From assembly GCF_000304315.1 (NCBI RefSeq), contig NC_018485.1, positions 1,148,501 to 1,212,500 on the forward strand: DNA of 64,000 nt, read 5' to 3'. The DNA comes from Methylocystis sp. SC2 (GTDB lineage: Bacteria; Pseudomonadota; Alphaproteobacteria; Rhizobiales; Beijerinckiaceae). The position numbers and the translations under genes are program-made. How positions within the stretch are numbered: the stretch's first letter is position 1; each line of letters begins with the position of its first letter. The notes under the pieces were generated by a model, which saw nothing but the letters and a program-made list of their open reading frames with translations, did not search any database and was not told where the DNA came from. This document shows positions 35,748-44,318 of the stretch, piece after piece.

Positions 35748-38009
35748 CTATTCCGCTGCGAGCGCTTGCGGCGGCGGAAACGCGATTTCGATCAGCGTGC
35801 CCTCGTTGTGACGGCTCTTGATGCTGAACGACGCGTGATTCGCCTCGATCAGGGCCTTTGTCAGCGGCAGTCCAAGCCCCGTTCCGCTCGCCTTGCGCGA
35901 AGCGCCGACCTGCCGGAACGGCTCCAAGGCGGTGGCGACATCCTCCTCCGACATGCCGACCCCAGTGTCTTTGACGCGGATGACGACAGAGCCGGCGTCG
36001 TTTAGCGCGCTTGACACGATGACCTGACCGCCCGGCTCGCTGAACTTCACCGCATTCGACAAAAGATTGAGAAGAATCTGCTTGAGCGATCGCGCATCGG
36101 CGCGCAGCGGCGGCAGTCCCGCGGCAAGCGCGAGACGCATGACGACGCGACCCTGATTGGCCTGGGCCTGCATGATCGACGCGCATTCGGCGATCGCCGC
36201 ATTGGCGTCAACGCGCGAGAAGGAAAGCTCCATCTTGCCCGCCTCGATCTTCGAGAGATCCAAAAGATCGTTGACGAGGGATAAGACATGCGCGCCGGAA
36301 GCGCGAATGTCCTTCAAATATTCCTTGTAGCGAGGAGAGCCGATCGGCCCGAGACGCTCCTCCATCATCACTTCCGCAAAGCCCATGATGGCGTTCAGCG
36401 GGGTGCGAATTTCATGCGATACGCGGGTGAGGAAATCGGACTTCGCGGCATTGGCGCTTTCGGCGGCCAGACGCGCCGCTTCAAGCGCGCGGTCATCCGC
36501 GGACGCGGCCTCCCGAGGCTCGGCGGAAACCACTATCATCGGCTTTCCGTCGACGGAGACCCGGCGCGGGATGAGATCGAGAGGGACGCTCCCGCGCATC
36601 GGCGTCGCGGCCAGCGACACTCGTGCGTGGACGTGCGGCTGGGCGTCAGCAAAGCTCTGACCGAGGATTCGCGCGTCGGACGGGCTGAGCAACGACGTCA
36701 GGTTGCGGCTCTCGAGCGCTGGCGCCTCTGTCGCGAAGCAAGCCGCGAATGGCGCGTTGGCTCTCACGACCATCCCGTCGGCCGACACGATCGCAAGCGG
36801 CGTGCGCGAGAGGTCGAAAGCCGCGCCAAGCAGCGCGCTCTCGGACTTCGCCCGGGCGAGCTTTTCTTCGAGCGTGCGGGCGAGCGCCAGGGCGCTTTGC
36901 TCCGGGCCTGGCGCGATGAACTCGAGATTGCGACGCGTCGGCGCCGCTTGCGCGTCAGGCTCGGGCTCCGACGGCGCGGCGGCCTCCGCTGCGGGGATGG
37001 CGAGATCGCCTTCCGTGAGCGCCCGCGCGATTTCGTCGAACGCCAGGCGTTCGCTCGAACTGAGCGCCTCTCTCACATCGGCGCGCGCCGAAGCCGGCGC
37101 GCGCAGCATCACGACATTGTCGGCCGACGGCTCGACGGCGTTCTCTTCGACGCTCGGATGGGAAGCCGTCGCCGCTGCGGGTTCGGCGACCCGCCCGCGC
37201 TCAATGTGCAACACGCCATAGCCCTGATAGCCGAGAAACCGCCCCGCGGAATCGGTCAACTGCAAAGCGCCGAGCGTCGTCGGCACACATCCGGCGTCGC
37301 CTTCCAAAGGCCACTCGACCTCGACGCCGCTCCACGCGCGGCGCGAGGCGACGGCGCGGGCGAACGCGGCGTCGAGCGTAAGGGCGTGCGCCGCATCCTG
37401 CACTGAGCGGCCGAGGATGTCGGCGGCCTTTTCGCCCACCACATCGGCGAGCGTGTGGGTCACATCGGTGAACCGTCCTGCCGCGTCGGTCTTCCACAGA
37501 AAGCGCGGCGAACGCGCGCCATGTCGCGCCGCAAGACGGCGGCGGAGGGCCGCCGTCGCGTCGGTGACCCGCGCTTCTACCGAAGCGTCGGGCGCGCGCC
37601 GGTCCTGAGCTGGCGCATCCGCGCGCACGCCAAGCGCCGCGATAACGAAACAGTCGCCGCTTTCCCCGGCGAGGCCGCGGCAGAGAAAGGTGACCGTTTG
37701 CGAAAGCGCGAAAGCGCGAAAGCAAAGCCGCTCGAGCCGAAGACCGGGGCGGCGGCGCAGTTCGCCGACAAGCTCGGCCAGACGTCGCGGCCCTGGCTCG
37801 TCGCCGCGAAACAGCCGCTCGGCGAGCCCGCCGGCGTCTTCGCCAAAGACGGCGCGCGCCGGACCGTTCATAAACGCGATGCGCAGGGGATCGCCGCTCG
37901 CCGCGATAATTGGCGCGCCGGAGGCGTCGAGCGCCGAAAAAACAGGATCCGCGGCCACGCAAGCGGCGGCTCGCGCGTCTTCCTCGAGGTCCTGGTGCGA
38001 ACCGCCCAT
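35748..38009 (-). CDS. PAS-domain sensor histidine kinase, PleC/DivJ-like
   Basis: 753 residues. The N-terminal two thirds hold divergent PAS-like segments (near residues 20-90, 170-270 and 385-490) and an Ala/Glu-rich linker; no membrane helix is evident, so it is probably cytoplasmic. The kinase core is complete: H-box SHEIRTPLNAIMGFAEVMME (His ~531), DLLDLSKIEAGKMEL, N-box QILLNLLSNAVKFSEPGG, G1 VKDTGVGMSEED, and G2 SGTGLGLPLTKALIE. The H-box and its ERLGPIGSPRY follow-up are like alphaproteobacterial cell-cycle kinases of the PleC/DivJ/PdhS group. No cognate response regulator lies nearby. Confidence 0.88.
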   Translation of the reverse strand: MGGSHQDLEEDARAAACVAADPVFSALDASGAPIIAASGDPLRIAFMNGPARAVFGEDAGGLAERLFRGDEPGPRRLAELVGELRRRPGLRLERLCFRAFALSQTVTFLCRGLAGESGDCFVIAALGVRADAPAQDRRAPDASVEARVTDATAALRRRLAARHGARSPRFLWKTDAAGRFTDVTHTLADVVGEKAADILGRSVQDAAHALTLDAAFARAVASRRAWSGVEVEWPLEGDAGCVPTTLGALQLTDSAGRFLGYQGYGVLHIERGRVAEPAAATASHPSVEENAVEPSADNVVMLRAPASARADVREALSSSERLAFDEIARALTEGDLAIPAAEAAAPSEPEPDAQAAPTRRNLEFIAPGPEQSALALARTLEEKLARAKSESALLGAAFDLSRTPLAIVSADGMVVRANAPFAACFATEAPALESRNLTSLLSPSDARILGQSFADAQPHVHARVSLAATPMRGSVPLDLIPRRVSVDGKPMIVVSAEPREAASADDRALEAARLAAESANAAKSDFLTRVSHEIRTPLNAIMGFAEVMMEERLGPIGSPRYKEYLKDIRASGAHVLSLVNDLLDLSKIEAGKMELSFSRVDANAAIAECASIMQAQANQGRVVMRLALAAGLPPLRADARSLKQILLNLLSNAVKFSEPGGQVIVSSALNDAGSVVIRVKDTGVGMSEEDVATALEPFRQVGASRKASGTGLGLPLTKALIEANHASFSIKSRHNEGTLIEIAFPPPQALAAE

Positions 38010-38214
38010 TGCCTACCGCCTCAACCGACGGTCTCGCTCGCCGCGCGCTTTCCAGGCGTCTCGTCGGCTCGACGCTAACGGAAGGAAAGCAAATTAATCG
38101 CCGCGACGCGCAAGGTCTATGATTGTCGCGCATTTTTCATAGTATTTCTGCGCTTCCGGCGCTTCCGTCCAAATCCGCGCCGCCGCCCTCGATCTGCTGC
38201 GGCGCACAAAATTA

Positions 38215-38225
38215 TTGCATTGCAA
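38215..38225. promoter_or_regulatory. Candidate PhaR operator upstream of the phasins
   Basis: TTGCATTGCAA is a perfect palindrome about 115 bp before the first phasin start, within the 331-bp gap between the divergent kinase and phasin genes. PhaR regulators of alphaproteobacteria bind TGC/GCA-containing dyads in phasin promoters (known), so this is a reasonable guess. The rest of the gap (38010-38340) shows no gene. Confidence 0.4.
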
Positions 38226-38340
38226 CATCAAATCGGGCAGTATGAGTGAGCGCCAGATCGTCATTGGGGCCGGGCGCGGCGCGGGTTACATATGGTTTAG
38301 CGCGGGGCTTGTTTGAATTTTCACCGCACGGAGGTGCGCC

Positions 38341-38697
38341 ATGGTCGAAGCTGTCTATCAAATTCCCACTGAAGTCCGCGATTTTGCGGAGAAGAGCGTC
38401 GAACAGGCGCGCAAGGCCTTTGAAGGTTTCGCCGGAGCCGCGCAGAAGGCGCTCGACACGTCGGCGGACCTGCCGTTCGGGCTGCCGAGCGCCAAGGACG
38501 TTAGCGCCAAGGCCCTGTCTTTTGCTGAGGCCAATGTCAATGCGGCCTTCGATCTCGCCCAAAAGCTCGTTCACGCCAAGGACCCGCAGGAAGTTTTCAA
38601 GCTTCAGTCGGAGTTCGTGCAGGCGCAGCTGCGCGCGATCCAGGAACAGACCACGGAGCTTGGCGCGAGCCTTCAGCGCTCGACGACGAAGTCCTAA
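38341..38697 (+). CDS. Phasin family protein
   Basis: 118 residues with the phasin_2 pattern: VRDFAEKSVEQARKAFEGFA, then a central helix ALSFAEANVNAAFDLAQKLV and the signature DPQEVFKLQSEFVQAQLRAI. Phasins coat polyhydroxyalkanoate granules and control their size. GGAGGTGC precedes the ATG. A second phasin follows 14 bp downstream. The organism is therefore a probable PHB producer, although no phaC is in view. Confidence 0.93.
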   Translation: MVEAVYQIPTEVRDFAEKSVEQARKAFEGFAGAAQKALDTSADLPFGLPSAKDVSAKALSFAEANVNAAFDLAQKLVHAKDPQEVFKLQSEFVQAQLRAIQEQTTELGASLQRSTTKS

Positions 38698-38711
38698 CGG
38701 GGAGAAGCTCA

Positions 38712-39179
38712 ATGGCCAATCCGCAGAACGGTTCCCCTAAGCCAAAGGGCCCCGAATCGAAACGCCCGGCCCCCAGCGTTCCGGAGACCGAGGCGACTCC
38801 GACGGCGAGCGAAGCTGTCAGCGCAGAGCCTGCGCCCGCTCCTGTTGAAGCGCAGACGCCGGTGGTCGTTGCGGCTCCGACGACAGCCCTCGCGATCCCC
38901 GAACCTCCAAAGCCCGCCGAAAGCGAGGCCGAAGAATTCGACCCTGCCCTCTGGCAGCAGAAGTCCATCGATCTCTGGGCGGAAAACGCCACAGCGTTCC
39001 TCGACTTCGCCGAGCGGCTCGCCAACGCCAAGACGATCGACGAGGTGACGACGCTTCAGTCGCGTTTCGTGAGCGAACGGATCGACGCGCTGCTGCGGCA
39101 GTCCACCGAATTGATGACGCTCGCGCAACGTCTGTTGAACTTCGCCATCGCGCCGATCTACGGCGCGCGCGCGGCGTAA
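38712..39179 (+). CDS. Second phasin family protein with a proline/alanine-rich N-terminus
   Basis: 155 residues. The first ~70 are low-complexity Pro/Ala/Glu (VPETEATPTASEAVSAEPAP), likely a flexible extension. The C-terminal half is phasin-like: DLWAENATAFLDFAERLANA, IDEVTTLQSRFVSERIDALL and ELMTLAQRLLNFAIAP. GGGGAGAAG precedes the start. Co-transcribed with the first phasin and closed by a strong terminator. Confidence 0.88.
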   Translation: MANPQNGSPKPKGPESKRPAPSVPETEATPTASEAVSAEPAPAPVEAQTPVVVAAPTTALAIPEPPKPAESEAEEFDPALWQQKSIDLWAENATAFLDFAERLANAKTIDEVTTLQSRFVSERIDALLRQSTELMTLAQRLLNFAIAPIYGARAA

Positions 39180-39203
39180 CGAAGCAATGAAGCAATGTCA
39201 GGA

Positions 39204-39240
39204 AGAGCGCCGCTAGCGATGTCGCGGCGCTCTTTCTTTA
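39204..39240 (+). terminator. Intrinsic terminator after the phasin pair
   Basis: AGAGCGCCGC pairs perfectly with GCGGCGCTCT around a 10-nt loop and is followed by TTCTTTATAG on the plus strand. A textbook Rho-independent terminator at the right place, 24 bp past the second phasin stop. Confidence 0.88.
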
Positions 39241-39250
39241 TAGCGTTCTT

Positions 39251-40093
39251 TTATAGCGTTGCGACGATCATGGCGCGCAGCGCCGGCGTCGCCTCCGGCA
39301 TCACGCCGGTCCAGTCGCGAAACGCCGGGCGCGCCTGATGCAGCAGCATGCCGAGCCCATCGACGGGAGTCGCGCCATGTTTGCGGGCGGCCGCCAATAA
39401 GGGCGTCTCCAGCGGCGCATAAACGATGTCGGCGACGAGCGCCGATGTCGGCAATGCCGCCAGCGACAGATCCAGCGGCGGCTGGCCGACCATGCCCTGG
39501 CTCGTCGCATTGACGAGAAGTCCCGCGCCGGCGAGCCCCGCCTGGCGTTCGTCCCAGCGCAGGGCCGACACGCGCGGGCCAAAGTCGGCGGCGAGAATTT
39601 CCGCGCGCGCGAGGGTGCGGTTGAACAGACGAATCTCGCGCGCGCCCGCCTCAAGCAAGCCGTGGACGATCGCGCGCGCGCCGCCGCCGGCGCCGATGAT
39701 GACGCAGGGCGCGCGCTCGGCGCGCCAAAGCGGCGCCGCCTCATAGAGCGACGCGATGAACCCGTAACCGTCGTAATTGCGGCCGATCAGAGCGCCGTTC
39801 CTTTCGACGACGATGCAGTTGACCGCCCCGATTCGCGCCGCCGAATCATCGACATGATCGAGAAACTGGAGCGCCGTCTCCTTATGCGGAATCGTGAGAT
39901 TGCAGCCGGCGAAGCCGAGCGCCGGCATGGCGCGCAGCGCCGCCTCCAGCCGGCCGGGCTCGACCGGCAGCGGCGCGTAGCAGCCCTCGATTCCATATTG
40001 CGCGAACCAGTGATTATGGATTTTCGGCGAGCGCGAATGCGCGATCGGCCAGCCCATGACTCCGGCGAGAACAAAGCGATGGCCGTTCGTCAT
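39251..40093 (-). CDS. aroE: Shikimate dehydrogenase
   Basis: NADPH-dependent reduction of 3-dehydroshikimate to shikimate in aromatic amino acid synthesis. 280 residues: VMGWPIAHSRSPKIHNHWF substrate site, CNLTIPHKE with the catalytic Lys, GAVNCIVV, the nucleotide loop VIIGAGGGARAIVHGLLEAG, and DIVYAPLETPLL. Ends facing the phasin terminator. Confidence 0.96.
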   Translation of the reverse strand: MTNGHRFVLAGVMGWPIAHSRSPKIHNHWFAQYGIEGCYAPLPVEPGRLEAALRAMPALGFAGCNLTIPHKETALQFLDHVDDSAARIGAVNCIVVERNGALIGRNYDGYGFIASLYEAAPLWRAERAPCVIIGAGGGARAIVHGLLEAGAREIRLFNRTLARAEILAADFGPRVSALRWDERQAGLAGAGLLVNATSQGMVGQPPLDLSLAALPTSALVADIVYAPLETPLLAAARKHGATPVDGLGMLLHQARPAFRDWTGVMPEATPALRAMIVATL

Positions 40094-40108
40094 CTTCTTC
40101 TCTCCAGC

Positions 40109-40408
40109 TCACGCGTCAGGGGCGACGGAAAATCCCGCGCCGCAAAACGCGACAAGCGCGGCTTCATCCGCCGGCTCCTCACGCAGCGCGTCGACTCGCG
40201 CGAGCCGGGGGCCCCGGCGCGCCGCAGCGATCAGCGCGGCGAGCGCCGGGCGCGGCCCAGAGACGACCGACTCGACCGCGCCGTCGCGCCTGTTGCGCGC
40301 CCAGCCGGTGAGATCGAGCGCGAGCGCCTCACGCACGAGAAAGGCGCGATAGCCGACGCCCTGCACCCGGCCTTCGATGAAAAGACGTATGATCTCCCAA
40401 TCGCTCAT
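40109..40408 (-). CDS. Acylphosphatase
   Basis: 99 residues starting at the ATG at 40408. The diagnostic motif IEGRVQGVGYRAFLVREALA carries the catalytic Arg, and LTGWARNRRDGAVESVVSGP carries the catalytic Asn. It hydrolyses acyl phosphates such as acetyl- or carbamoyl-phosphate. The start overlaps the panC stop by ATGA, making it the third gene of a tightly coupled run. Confidence 0.93.
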   Translation of the reverse strand: MSDWEIIRLFIEGRVQGVGYRAFLVREALALDLTGWARNRRDGAVESVVSGPRPALAALIAAARRGPRLARVDALREEPADEAALVAFCGAGFSVAPDA

Positions 40409-41262
40409 GATTGAACCGCGATGTTGTCGATCAGCCGCGTCGCGCCGAGCTTCGCCGCGGCGAGCAGACGCATGGGACCATCCGCGAGAGAGGCGACCGG
40501 GGCGAGCGTCTCGGCATGCCGCGCTTCGAGATAGTCGACCTCGAATCCGGCGGCGGTCAGCGCGTCCCGCGCCGCGCCCGTCGCGGCGCCGTTGTTCTCG
40601 CCCTTCAGGATGCGCCGGGCCGCCTCGCTCATTTCGCCGTGCAATTGCTTTGCGCGCGCGCGGTCCTCGCGGGAGAGATAGACGTTGCGCGAAGACATGG
40701 CGAGGCCGTCGGCTTCGCGCAGCGTCGGCGCGCCGACAATTTCGGTGGCGATGTCGAGATCGCGCGCGAGACGCTTGATCACCAGGAGCTGCTGATAATC
40801 CTTCTCGCCGAAGACCGCGACGTCGGCCTGCGCCTGATTGAGCAGCTTCGTCACCACCGTCGCCACGCCGGAAAAATGCGTCGGCCGAAATCGGTCTTCG
40901 AGGTCGGCGCGCGCAGGCCCTTCGAGCACGACTTTCGTCGCAAAGCCCGGGGGATAGATCTCGTCGACGGCGGGCGCGAAGACAAGATCCGCGGCGACGC
41001 TGCAAAGCTTCTCGACATCCGCCGCAAGCGTGCGCGGATAGCGGGCGAAATCTTCGTTCGGGCCGAACTGCGCCGGATTGACGAAGATCGTGACGATGAC
41101 GCGGTCCGCCGCCTGACGCGCCGCGTCGACGAGCGACAGATGGCCGGCGTGGAGCGCCCCCATCGTCGGCACAAGGCCGATGCGCTCGCCGGCGGCGCGG
41201 CGCGCGCGCACATAGCGGCGCAATTCGTCGACGGCGCCGACGATCGGCGTTTTCGCATTCAT
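40405..41262 (-). CDS. panC: Pantothenate synthetase
   Basis: Joins pantoate and beta-alanine with ATP in coenzyme A synthesis. 285 residues from the ATG at 41262 (MNAKTPIVGAVDELRRY). Signatures: GLVPTMGALHAGHLSLVDAA with the HxGH nucleotidylyltransferase motif, IFVNPAQFGPNEDFARYPRT, FGEKDYQQL and AMSSRNVYLS. It overlaps the GGCT-like gene upstream and acylphosphatase downstream, each by 4 bp. panB is not in the window. Confidence 0.96.
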   Translation of the reverse strand: MNAKTPIVGAVDELRRYVRARRAAGERIGLVPTMGALHAGHLSLVDAARQAADRVIVTIFVNPAQFGPNEDFARYPRTLAADVEKLCSVAADLVFAPAVDEIYPPGFATKVVLEGPARADLEDRFRPTHFSGVATVVTKLLNQAQADVAVFGEKDYQQLLVIKRLARDLDIATEIVGAPTLREADGLAMSSRNVYLSREDRARAKQLHGEMSEAARRILKGENNGAATGAARDALTAAGFEVDYLEARHAETLAPVASLADGPMRLLAAAKLGATRLIDNIAVQS

Positions 41263-41711
41263 GATCGTCGCCCTGATTGCTGAGCGGTAAGCAGGCTCGA
41301 CAGATAATCGACATACTGGCCGGGCAGCGCTTGCGCCCGCGCCGCGGCGATCACCGCCTCGAAATAGCCGCGGGGCGCCGCGCCAAGATCGAGCCGCGCG
41401 CCGACATAGGTCAGCGCGCGGACCGAGCCGACCGGTTCGCGCAGAATCGGCAGATTTTTCTTGGCGTAAAGACCGTGGGCGACGTCTTCGTAGCGATCGA
41501 GCGACGCCATGTCGCCGATCGCGACGTCCCACAGCACGCCGTGAACGCTCATGCGGCGGTCCGGCGCGACGCTGACAAAGCCTGAAGGCATGAGAATCGT
41601 CCTGAAGCCGGCAAGCCGTCCCCGCCCGAGCAGCCGGGACCGCGGACAGCGACCCGCCATGGCGGCGGCGTCCATGTTGGAGCCATAGGCGAAGTAGAGC
41701 GGCACGCGCAA
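41259..41711 (-). CDS. Gamma-glutamylcyclotransferase-like protein
   Basis: 150 residues with the GGCT/AIG2 fold: YFAYGSNMDAAAMAGRCP start, VHGVLWDVAIGDMASLDRYE with the expected acidic residue, and GQYVDYLSSLL near the end. Related enzymes release 5-oxoproline from gamma-glutamyl compounds, and the window also encodes the 5-oxoprolinase PxpABC 6 kb away. That functional link is speculative. Coupled to panC by overlap. Confidence 0.85.
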   Translation of the reverse strand: MRVPLYFAYGSNMDAAAMAGRCPRSRLLGRGRLAGFRTILMPSGFVSVAPDRRMSVHGVLWDVAIGDMASLDRYEDVAHGLYAKKNLPILREPVGSVRALTYVGARLDLGAAPRGYFEAVIAAARAQALPGQYVDYLSSLLTAQQSGRRS

Positions 41712-41757
41712 ATCCGGGTCGCGAAAAAGACGACGCGTGCTATATCACGATCGGCGC

Positions 41758-41847
41758 GGAAGGGTGGCCGAGCGGTTTAAGGCACCGGTCTTGAAAACCG
41801 GCGTGGGGGCGACTCCACCGTGGGTTCGAATCCCACCCCTTCCGCCA
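41758..41847 (+). tRNA. tRNA-Ser (anticodon TGA)
   Basis: 90 nt. Acceptor GGAAGGG pairs with CCCTTCC, anticodon loop CTTGAAA within GGTCTTGAAAACC (anticodon TGA), a long variable arm CGTGGGGGCGACTCCACCG typical of tRNA-Ser, T-loop GGTTCGAATCC, and encoded CCA. Reads UCA codons. Confidence 0.96.
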
Positions 41848-42000
41848 GTTCAGAACAGAAGTGGGCGCGCCGCCGGTAGCCGATTTTTCGCCTGCTTCTC
41901 CGGCGAGCGTCCGCCGTGAATGGCCCTTCGTTCCCCTGATTCGGACTTCGCGTTCGGCCAGCACAGATCGCGACAGAACCTCCGGCGAGTTGCGGCTCAC

Positions 42001-43392
42001 TCATGCGTGCGGCGCGGTTTTTCGTAACGCCACGCGCATCGGCATGCCGTCCTTGGGAAACAAGAACATGCGCCCGGCCGGGCGAACCTGCTGCTCCTGC
42101 GCAAGCTCGAAGTGGGCGGCTCGCACGAAGGTCGCAAGCATGATTGTAGCCTCGATCGTCGCGAAGGAGGCGCCGATGCAGATGCGCGGTCCGGCGCCAA
42201 ACGGTAGGTACTCAAACCGCGTGGGTTTCTTCGTGCTGTCGGGCGCAAAGCGAGATGGATCGAACCGGTTCGGATCTTCCCATATCCGCCGATGCCGGTG
42301 AATGGCGTAGATCGGGATGATCCCAATGCTGCCGGCGGGAACAATCGTCCCGTTAAATTCCATGTCTTCGACAATGTCGCGAATGACGATCGGCGCGGTC
42401 GGAAAGAGCCGCAGCGACTCGTTGAGCACCTGCTGCACGACGACGAGATTTGCGACATGGATCGAAGCGACGGGCGCATCCCCTACGACACGCTCCACTT
42501 CCTCCAGAATGCGGGCCTCCCACTTCGGGCTTTGCGAAAGCAAATAAAGCGTCCAGGTCAGGGCGAAAGCCGTGGTGTCATATCCCGCCACCAGGAAGGA
42601 GACGATATTGTCGACTAGAAGTTCGTGCGTGATGCTTTGTCCAGTATCTGGATCGCGGGCGCGAAGCATCCGCCCGAGCAGGTCATTATCTGCGGCGGCG
42701 CTGTCCTTCCGCTGTCGCACAATCTGTGACACCGCCTCGCGCAGGCGCCGTTCATGCGCGCGCATCCGGCGCCCGCCCGGCCGCGGCAGCCAGTGCGGCA
42801 GACCGAGCAGCTTATAAGCCACCCACCAGTTCGCGCCCCGGTAGTAGTCTGCGTGTCCGACCTCGATGGCGTCCAGCATCTGCCGCGCGCCGCCCACCAG
42901 CATCGTGTTCGAAATGACGTGAAACGCCGCGCGCATCATCTGTCTGTGGATCGGATGCGTGACGCCAGGCGCGGCCGCGCGCCACTGCGCAACGATCCCC
43001 GCCGCCGCGTCGCTCATGATCGACCCGAATTGCAGGATTTCCTCATGCCGGAATAGCGGCGCCGCCACGCTGCGCTGCCAGCGCCAGTCGCCTCCTTCCG
43101 AAGAGATCATGGCGTCGCCGAACATCGGCCGCAGCACTTCAACCTGCAACTTCCCCTTGGGAAAATCATTCGGACGCGTAACCAGAAGCTCCTTGACGAG
43201 ATCCGGGCCAGTGAAAAAAGCCATGCGGGGCGGGCCGGGAGCGACGACGAGCGTTTCGAAGTACGCCTGTTCGGGTATGGCCTCCAGATTGTTGTTGAGC
43301 AGCGCGATCAGATTGGCCGGGAACCGGAGTGGTCTGGCGGCCGGCTTCACAAATGGCGGATAAAACGGCGACGAATTGATCGTCTCGAACAT
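42001..43392 (-). CDS. Cytochrome P450
   Basis: 463-residue soluble-type P450. I-helix AGYDTTAFALTWTLYLLSQS with the oxygen-activating T, K-helix ExxR in ESLRLFPTAP, and heme loop LPFGAGPRICIGASFA with the proximal Cys at ~404. The general pattern (PPxVKPA start, WEDPNRFDPSRFAPD) is like class II fatty-acid or alkane hydroxylating P450s. No ferredoxin partner is adjacent. It is third in a minus-strand cluster with a membrane hydroxylase and an acyltransferase-like gene, suggesting oxidation of an acyl chain or lipid. Confidence 0.93.
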   Translation of the reverse strand: MFETINSSPFYPPFVKPAARPLRFPANLIALLNNNLEAIPEQAYFETLVVAPGPPRMAFFTGPDLVKELLVTRPNDFPKGKLQVEVLRPMFGDAMISSEGGDWRWQRSVAAPLFRHEEILQFGSIMSDAAAGIVAQWRAAAPGVTHPIHRQMMRAAFHVISNTMLVGGARQMLDAIEVGHADYYRGANWWVAYKLLGLPHWLPRPGGRRMRAHERRLREAVSQIVRQRKDSAAADNDLLGRMLRARDPDTGQSITHELLVDNIVSFLVAGYDTTAFALTWTLYLLSQSPKWEARILEEVERVVGDAPVASIHVANLVVVQQVLNESLRLFPTAPIVIRDIVEDMEFNGTIVPAGSIGIIPIYAIHRHRRIWEDPNRFDPSRFAPDSTKKPTRFEYLPFGAGPRICIGASFATIEATIMLATFVRAAHFELAQEQQVRPAGRMFLFPKDGMPMRVALRKTAPHA

Positions 43393-43472
43393 CTAACTTT
43401 TCCTTCCTGCGCATCCCTCGGCTCGGGGCTATCGCCTGCCGGCCGCGCCGATTTTGCGGCATGGCCAAGGGT

Positions 43473-44255
43473 CTATGGCGCAACCGGCGGCGCATCGGCC
43501 GGCGCAGCCTTCTCGCGCAGATTGCGCAGTGGCCGCCGCTCGCGATTGATGCGGTCGTAAAGCGCTTCGTAGTCAGCCCATTCAGTGCCGAAAGCGCGAT
43601 CCATGATCCGCGTTCCCAGACCATAATTGCCCGTATATCGAGAATGATGCAGCGCGTGATAGGTCGCCGTCGTCAGAACCTTTCCCGACCATTCGTTATA
43701 GTCGCGTGATTTTATTTCAAAATTCGCATGGCTGAAGGAATTGATGACGAGATAACCGATAAGCCAAGCGGCTACGCCATAAATGTTCAAGCTAACGAAA
43801 TGATCAATGACCGCCAGGGGCCCGAGCAATCCGAGGTCAAATATGAGCTTTTCAGTAAAGGAGAAGGAGATTGCGGTGAACGGGCTGTTGATCCGGCTGC
43901 GGTGATGTTCGGCGTGAATCCAATGCAGCGCGGGCAGATGGAAAGCGCGATGGGAAACATAATGCCAGACCTCCGCCCACAGCGTTGTCGCAAGCGCGGT
44001 CGCGACGAACGACGATAGGCTGCGGTTGGCGAAAAACCCGAGCAGAAGAAAGGCGCCCAGGATCGCCGCATGTATGGGTGCATGCAGCGAATTCTTCAGC
44101 TCGCGCCGGATCTGCTCCTCGCTGATCGACAGGTCATAGATCTTGCGCCCGCACAATTTCCACTCGCTCGTCGCCGCGAAGCGCCAAATCAGCGCCATCA
44201 CATGCCCGAGCGCTGCAATCGCCAGCAGCATCATCCATTCCGTCGTTGTGAACAT
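43473..44255 (-). CDS. Fatty acid hydroxylase/sterol desaturase family membrane protein
   Basis: 260 residues with membrane helices (MMLLAIAALGHVMALIWRF, AAILGAFLLLGFFANRSL) and the histidine boxes of the di-iron FA_hydroxylase family: WHYVSHRAFHLPALHWIHAE, then HHRS, and TYHALHHSRYTGNYGLGT. These enzymes hydroxylate or desaturate lipids. 80 bp separate it from the P450 and ~63 bp from the upstream FeeM-like gene, all on one strand. Confidence 0.9.
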   Translation of the reverse strand: MFTTTEWMMLLAIAALGHVMALIWRFAATSEWKLCGRKIYDLSISEEQIRRELKNSLHAPIHAAILGAFLLLGFFANRSLSSFVATALATTLWAEVWHYVSHRAFHLPALHWIHAEHHRSRINSPFTAISFSFTEKLIFDLGLLGPLAVIDHFVSLNIYGVAAWLIGYLVINSFSHANFEIKSRDYNEWSGKVLTTATYHALHHSRYTGNYGLGTRIMDRAFGTEWADYEALYDRINRERRPLRNLREKAAPADAPPVAP

Positions 44256-44318
44256 GGCCGTCTTCCCTAAATCGCCAAAACCGTTCCAATCGGTCCTTCA
44301 ACTGCGACGGAACGTCGA

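Noticed and set aside
40109-41314. A single 401-codon protein ending in acylphosphatase
   Set aside because: The first 300 codons are an out-of-frame reading of panC. The acylphosphatase has its own ATG overlapping the panC stop.
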